Shown here in pieces: positions 59,201 to 64,000 of a stretch of DNA of 64,000 bases. The notes under the pieces were generated by a model, which ran no database searches, was not told the DNA's origin, and worked only from the letters and a program-made list of their open reading frames with translations. The DNA comes from Acanthaster planci (Eukaryota > Echinodermata > Asteroidea > Valvatida > Acanthasteridae): positions 559,746 through 623,745 of the forward strand of contig NW_019091478.1 in the NCBI RefSeq assembly GCF_001949145.1. The letters run 5' to 3'. The number at the start of each line of letters is the position of its first letter. Position 1 is the stretch's first letter. Both the position numbers and the translations under genes were made by a program.

Positions 59201-61640
59201 TCCACTCAGTGATATGTACATGTACATACGTGTAGGAACCAGCAATACACGTACATGTACCGGTACATGTACTTTGGAATGACAAGAGGTCTCTAATGAG
59301 CCATCTCAATTACAATTTATATAATCACCTCCTTAACTGACAGCAGACATCATACCAGGGTACTAATGTACGGAGTACATGTACCGTACTAGGTACGTGT
59401 ACCTGCATGTACATGTACATGTGTACACGTACAGTAATAAGGGTGGAAATACCGTACCCACTGGACTGGTGGAGCGAAACTAATGATGGAAACACTGTAC
59501 ATGTAGCATGACTAATGCTTTAAATCCAGCTGTCTGGTGCTTTTTCTAGCATGTTTATTCTCAAATTGGAGTCAAATATAAGAAAGTACATTCGTGCACT
59601 CTCTCCTTTCATTTTTTCCCACACAGATTCAATTTTCTTGGAAATCAATTAGGCAGAGTACACCATTACATGTCTAAAAAAACCAGTTGCTTCACAATTA
59701 CTGGTACATGTGCATGTACAGGTATGTCTGTGTCCGTCTTATGACGGACAGTGTATTCTTGTTGTTTTCATTTTTGTTCTTTTTTTGTCATGAAATTCGA
59801 CCCATGAATTGACCACAACTGAAATTGTTCTTCCACAACGCACAGCAAAAGTCCAATCTGCTGCAATATTTTGGTTGACTATAAACATGTACAGTATGCA
59901 TGGAACATATACCGGTACATATGTACATGTATGTATGTACAGTGTACATTACGTACAGTGTACAGTATTGCTGAAATTGCACAGACATGTATAGAAGAAT
60001 TTCTGCATACTGTACCATTGTCTTCCAATTGCTAAAACCAAAAACAAAACCTGAGAACTATCCTGTACACGGACATAAAAACTATGATTTTTTGTTTAAA
60101 TTTTTGGAGAGAGTTGTTACTGTGGATATCTGCCAATCAAATGCCTGATGCAATCTACATGTACGAGATATGATGATAGCGCCTGCAAATCAAGACCGTG
60201 ACAAGTTTCTCCCCTCGCCCATGTGATTCCAAACAACACCAGACTGATGGAATCCGGTGATGCCACGCGAGGGGTGGATCTCGGAGACATTGAAGCTTGC
60301 AATCCCCAATCAACCCTGGGCAAGATGAAGTTGGGAAGGAGCGCAGACGCAGGCGGTATCAATTCCTCAAGAGGGAATGCAGTGCAGTTATCAGCTCATC
60401 TTCGTCTTCGCTCTTCTCATCTTCCACGAGACTGACGAAGGACGGGCCCCGAGACACAAGCCTAGACCTAGAGGGGAACGTACCGTACATGTACCGGTCT
60501 ATGACTCACTGACCTGTCAACATCATCACGGTGAAAGGGTTAAAAAAAAAAAGGAGAGGGGGAAAACTCTAGAGGAGAGAAATTACTAAATGAAGCATAG
60601 CGTAAAGTTGATGACGCTGCACAGCCATACCGGTACATGTAGATACACTGTACACCAAACTATGTCACATGCCCAGTATACAGTATGTCACTTACGGTAC
60701 ATGTATAAAGCCATTTTAATGTGTATTTGAATGTGAATGTAACACTGTGCGTATGAAATGTAATAGTAACGTTACATTTATAATGTGTTCTGTATATGTA
60801 CACATGTACATGTATATATATGTACATGTACATATGTATATGTACATATACAGCACTTCATTATTTATGACAAAAAATTCAAATAAACAATTACATAAAT
60901 GTACGTACCGGCATACGCACTGCCCCCGTACATGTACGTACCACTTGTCAACTGCAAACCTTCAAAGCCACTTGCATTTTTGTCTTTTATTTTTCAATTT
61001 CTTTCTAAAGTTGTAGATCCCGTACACATGTACATGTACATGTACACATTCATATACCGGCATGCACAGTATTGAAATGAATTTTTCCGTTAAATGCGAT
61101 GATAGGCCTACAAATGGAGGAATGTCAAGACAGTTTAATACACAGTACACCTGAGCATCATAATATTGACAAGAATATAATATCAAATCAGTGCTCTGAA
61201 TGTGATTGCCGAGCTTTCGGTAACCGAGTACCTTCTTTCAGGGCAAGCAGATTCAGTCTGGTTTGACATTTGGACAAAGTATTGGACGTGAACGTGATGG
61301 CATATGCAACACTGCGTACATGCATTACATGTATACTTTCTGGACTTTCTCAGCTACACTGTACCAGTATGCTTGAACAGGATACAGTCAGCTGCCCCAT
61401 GCAGCTTGACAAACTTTCACTTCCTTATCCTAGGCCAACAGTAGCAATGCCTCCAATGCACAATGTACATATGTACCTTACATTTAGCAAGAAGTCAATA
61501 CATCAAATGCACCAACACATATCCGGACATCATGTACTTGGACATGGTAACCAACCTCATGCTGCAAAAGTGAAGAATTCTTACACAACGTACCCCTCTT
61601 CCAGACCTACATGTACAATGTACTCGTACTCGAGCATCAT

Positions 61641-61710
61641 CCAGCTCTAACAGTCCTGAATCCTCCGATTTCAATATGATTTTGAATAGACCCTAGGGGG
61701 TTAAGGTTTT
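61641..61710. mobile_element. Short TTAA-CCCT element family, diverged copy in reverse orientation
   Basis: TAACAGTCCTGAATCCTCC then ATTTCAAT and GATTTT, and near its end ACCCTAGGGGGT, match the reverse complement of the element at 39903-39972 over the full 70 bases. The terminal TTAA sites have decayed. Confidence 0.55.
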
Positions 61711-62190
61711 TATTAATTCAACATCAACACAACTCAGAGCAGTGAACAATACTGTAAAGGACACCCAACTCTAGTTTGACCTACATGTACATGTACTGCA
61801 CGTGTACTGTACATGTACAATACATGTACCAGTATTTTATTTTCGACTGTCCTGCCGCACCAGTATTGTTGATCGTACAATAGTACACACCCTCATCAAA
61901 CTTTACACATCCATCCGTGTGCAGTTTTTGGTGCAACACAACCATACATGTACATGTACATGTAATCCTATTATACACAGACAAGTGCAAATACTGTTTC
62001 ATACAATACATGTGGTTGCTATGTACACGCAAGCACATAAACTTGCTGTCTCCCCTAAGTGAATACACTGTTGTCTTCTTGTACTAGTAACTCCAAAATT
62101 CAAACCATTCACAGAGGCTTTAACAATACCGAACACAGATGAAGAGCATACTATCCTGCCCATCACTTGGAGGGCAGAGGCTCCTCAGGA

Positions 62191-62660
62191 TTATAGAAAC
62201 TCACCATTCTTGAACCACAGAGCAAGCATCCAAGCAGGAGGAAAAACAAATGTGAAGCAGTCAGTGTCCTCTGGAAATGCTTGTCCTTCCGCCTCAAATT
62301 GAATCTCGATAGTGGCGTTCATCCACAAACTGCCTATTAAACCGAGTGACTGCAGTGCATAGATGTACGTGCACTTCTCCGTGAGTCTGATCACGAGAGA
62401 ATGCAAGCGCATCGCACAATGAGAGTCGAGACCTGGCGAGGTGGCGTTAGTGTGTGGGAGGGTGCAACGTGTCAACGCAGCGGTGACCATCACACTGACA
62501 AGATTTTTTTTTTCTTCAGTCTTTTCCTTTTTTGGAAGGGAATTGAATCAGTTGCCGGACGGGGGGCCCTAGAAATTTGTGCCTCGGGGGATTTTCTGGG
62601 GTTTTTTTCCCCGGGAGGACTGCAATTTCGTAGGAAGTCAAGAACGGCTTTTGGAAGGCA
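62191..62660 (-). promoter_or_regulatory. Candidate 5' exon or promoter region (MGAT1 or unknown gene)
   Basis: A repeat-poor island richer in G+C and CpG than its surroundings. On the minus strand an open frame of about 96 codons runs into a good splice donor (AATG|GTGAGT at 62205/62204). The peptide (...EIQFEAEGQAFPEDTDCF...) resembles nothing I know. It could be an untranslated first exon of MGAT1, a first exon of another gene, or non-coding. Confidence 0.25.
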
Positions 62661-63206
62661 CTCCATCGCGTGAGCACTACATGTATAAATGTACATGCAG
62701 GTCTTGCATTTTGTGAAGCACGCATGACGTGTGGTACAAAAGGAAAATGTCAGATTTTATCTTGAAAAAATAATTAAGTGTCGAGATTGAAAATTTTACA
62801 TTTACAACATGCATTCAATAAAGTGCTTACTGTGAGCTGAAGGGGCAGGTGCATCACGTGTGTGCACAAGCACTGATACCTTGGGGGTAAAACTCTCTCA
62901 GGTCTCCACATTGTATTAAGAGCTATGGTACAGTATTCTGTATGTACCGTACATGTACATACATACATGTACATGTATGCACCTGTATGCATCCCTCAGG
63001 CCAAATTTGTCAAACAGCACTCAGTTGCACAACTCAGCACCACTCCACCAGATTGCGGCTCATTCAAGAAAGAAATTTAATTACAGATTGCTCATGGCAA
63101 TTTGTTTTCCATTCTGAGACCCATGCATCTCTGCTCTATGGTATTTACATACATGTTACATGTACGGTACGTGTATATGTACATTATACATGTACATACC
63201 GGGTAT

Positions 63207-63451
63207 GGGTCATTCTATAAATTTGTAAAGTGTGATATTTTTCTGTCCAGGCACCTCTGCTGTGTATACCTTCTGTCAAGTTTGACTTGTCTCATTGAAA
63301 TTGATTTCAAACTATTTTTAAGTTTGGCAGGTAATTTTCGGTACTTATTCAGTCTCTGAAATTAAGGAATGAGTTCTAAACATTAAAAAAATCGCATGCC
63401 AGATGTAACAGGGACGGGGAAAAATTGGACCCCAAATTTACAGAATGACCC
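63207..63451. mobile_element. Terminal-inverted-repeat element, copy 2 (245 bp)
   Basis: Ends are GGGTCATTCTATAAATTTG at the left and the complement of GGGTCATTCTGTAAATTTG at the right. Contains CAGATGTAACAGGGAC near the right end and, in reverse complement, the same internal block as the copy at 10462-10705. The equal length and shared interior show both are full-length members of one family. Confidence 0.8.
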
Positions 63452-63581
63452 ACATGCAATTTCTTTAAAGTACTTTTTTTTTTCAAAATTTGCGAAGTGC
63501 ATGCACTCGTACAAAATTACATGTATTTATCCAATTGTATTTTGACAACTACTGTACCACATCGCAATGCAGCTGGCATCA

Positions 63582-63770
63582 CTTAAATTAAAACAAAATC
63601 TCAATATCAGCAAAATTCTTAAACTCAGCTTCGGTTCTGAATGAAACAATTCTTTTTAATCCTGGTCAGCTAGAAAAAAGTCTGTAGATGACAATGTCGA
63701 AGAATTCTTCGATACAAACATTTAAACGTTTAAGAATTTTGCTGATATTGAGATTTTGTTTTAATCCAAG
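63582..63770. mobile_element. Foldback element with perfect 38-bp arms
   Basis: Arms 63587-63624 and 63728-63765 are perfect inverted repeats (GTTTAAGAATTTTGCTGATA then TTGAGATTTTGTTTTAAT), separated by 103 bases. Similarity continues weakly for 5 more bases on each side. The spacer holds a 14-bp perfect palindrome CGAAGAATTCTTCG at about 63699. No coding capacity. Confidence 0.8.
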
Positions 63771-64000
63771 TAGTACCAGCAAATGTACATATAGATTTTT
63801 ATGCACAACGTTATTTAACAGTATGGAAATTGTATACTTTATGCCCCACAAAATAAGGTACCGATAAAGTTACAGTTTATGTTGCTGGAGCATCTAGAAA
63901 AAAATCTCTCCATTGCATCATACATGTCCCGACTCCGAGGCGCCAAGCACCCCTGCCTCCCCCTGCAATTGCTTCCCATAACCATTCCCCCCCCCTTCCC

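Larger units (their letters stand above)
49146..62150. other. Upstream of the MGAT1 start codon: repeat-dense non-coding DNA
   Basis: Very high density of TACATG-type words (50.1, 51.2, 52.9-53.3, 58.5, 59.2-59.4, 60.8, 61.9 kb), separated by repeat-poor islands at 52420-52800, 56400-56760, 58130-58430 and 60160-60480. No protein family is recognisable. It may be the 5' intron or the intergenic flank of MGAT1. Confidence 0.5.

Overview
This window is animal nuclear DNA. Its genes are interrupted by introns with GT-AG boundaries, the intergenic and intronic DNA is full of dispersed repeats, and an assembly gap lies at 28334-29049. The two genes, the intron sizes and the pervasive palindromic TACATGTA/TACCGGTA words suggest a marine invertebrate, perhaps an invertebrate deuterostome such as an echinoderm or lancelet. 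That placement is a guess. It is not proven by the sequence.

Two genes can be read exon by exon, and they face each other tail to tail. On the plus strand, 13 coding exons (167-20722) give the last 670 residues of a FES/FER-type non-receptor tyrosine kinase: the F-BAR C-terminal part, a coiled coil, an SH2 domain and a tyrosine kinase domain. The first exons lie left of the window. On the minus strand, 11 coding exons (49091 down to 30260) give a complete 464-residue MGAT1 (GnT-I), the Golgi enzyme that starts hybrid and complex N-glycan synthesis. All internal splice phases agree in both genes.

Layout: 1-20.7 kb is FER coding exons and introns. 20.7-24.5 kb is FER 3' UTR and flank, with a degenerate minisatellite directly after the stop and several AATAAA candidates. 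24.5-30.3 kb is MGAT1 3' UTR or flank, with the N gap. 30.3-49.1 kb is MGAT1 exons and introns. 49.1-64 kb is upstream of the MGAT1 start codon: very rich in TACATG words, with several repeat-poor islands that could be enhancers, and one island at 62.2-62.7 kb that could hold a 5' exon or promoter. The two genes have no known functional link beyond adjacency.

Most of the unusual content is mobile DNA. There is a ~245-bp terminal-inverted-repeat family with two full-length copies in opposite orientation, three different foldback elements, a ~70-bp family with TTAA-CCCT ends (piggyBac-like), two tRNA-derived SINE-like elements on the MGAT1 strand, a truncated LINE reverse-transcriptase tail, and a repeat carrying GCGCCCTC that lies antisense in both genes. 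I found no CRISPR array, operon, rRNA or convincing tRNA gene, and no new multi-gene system.
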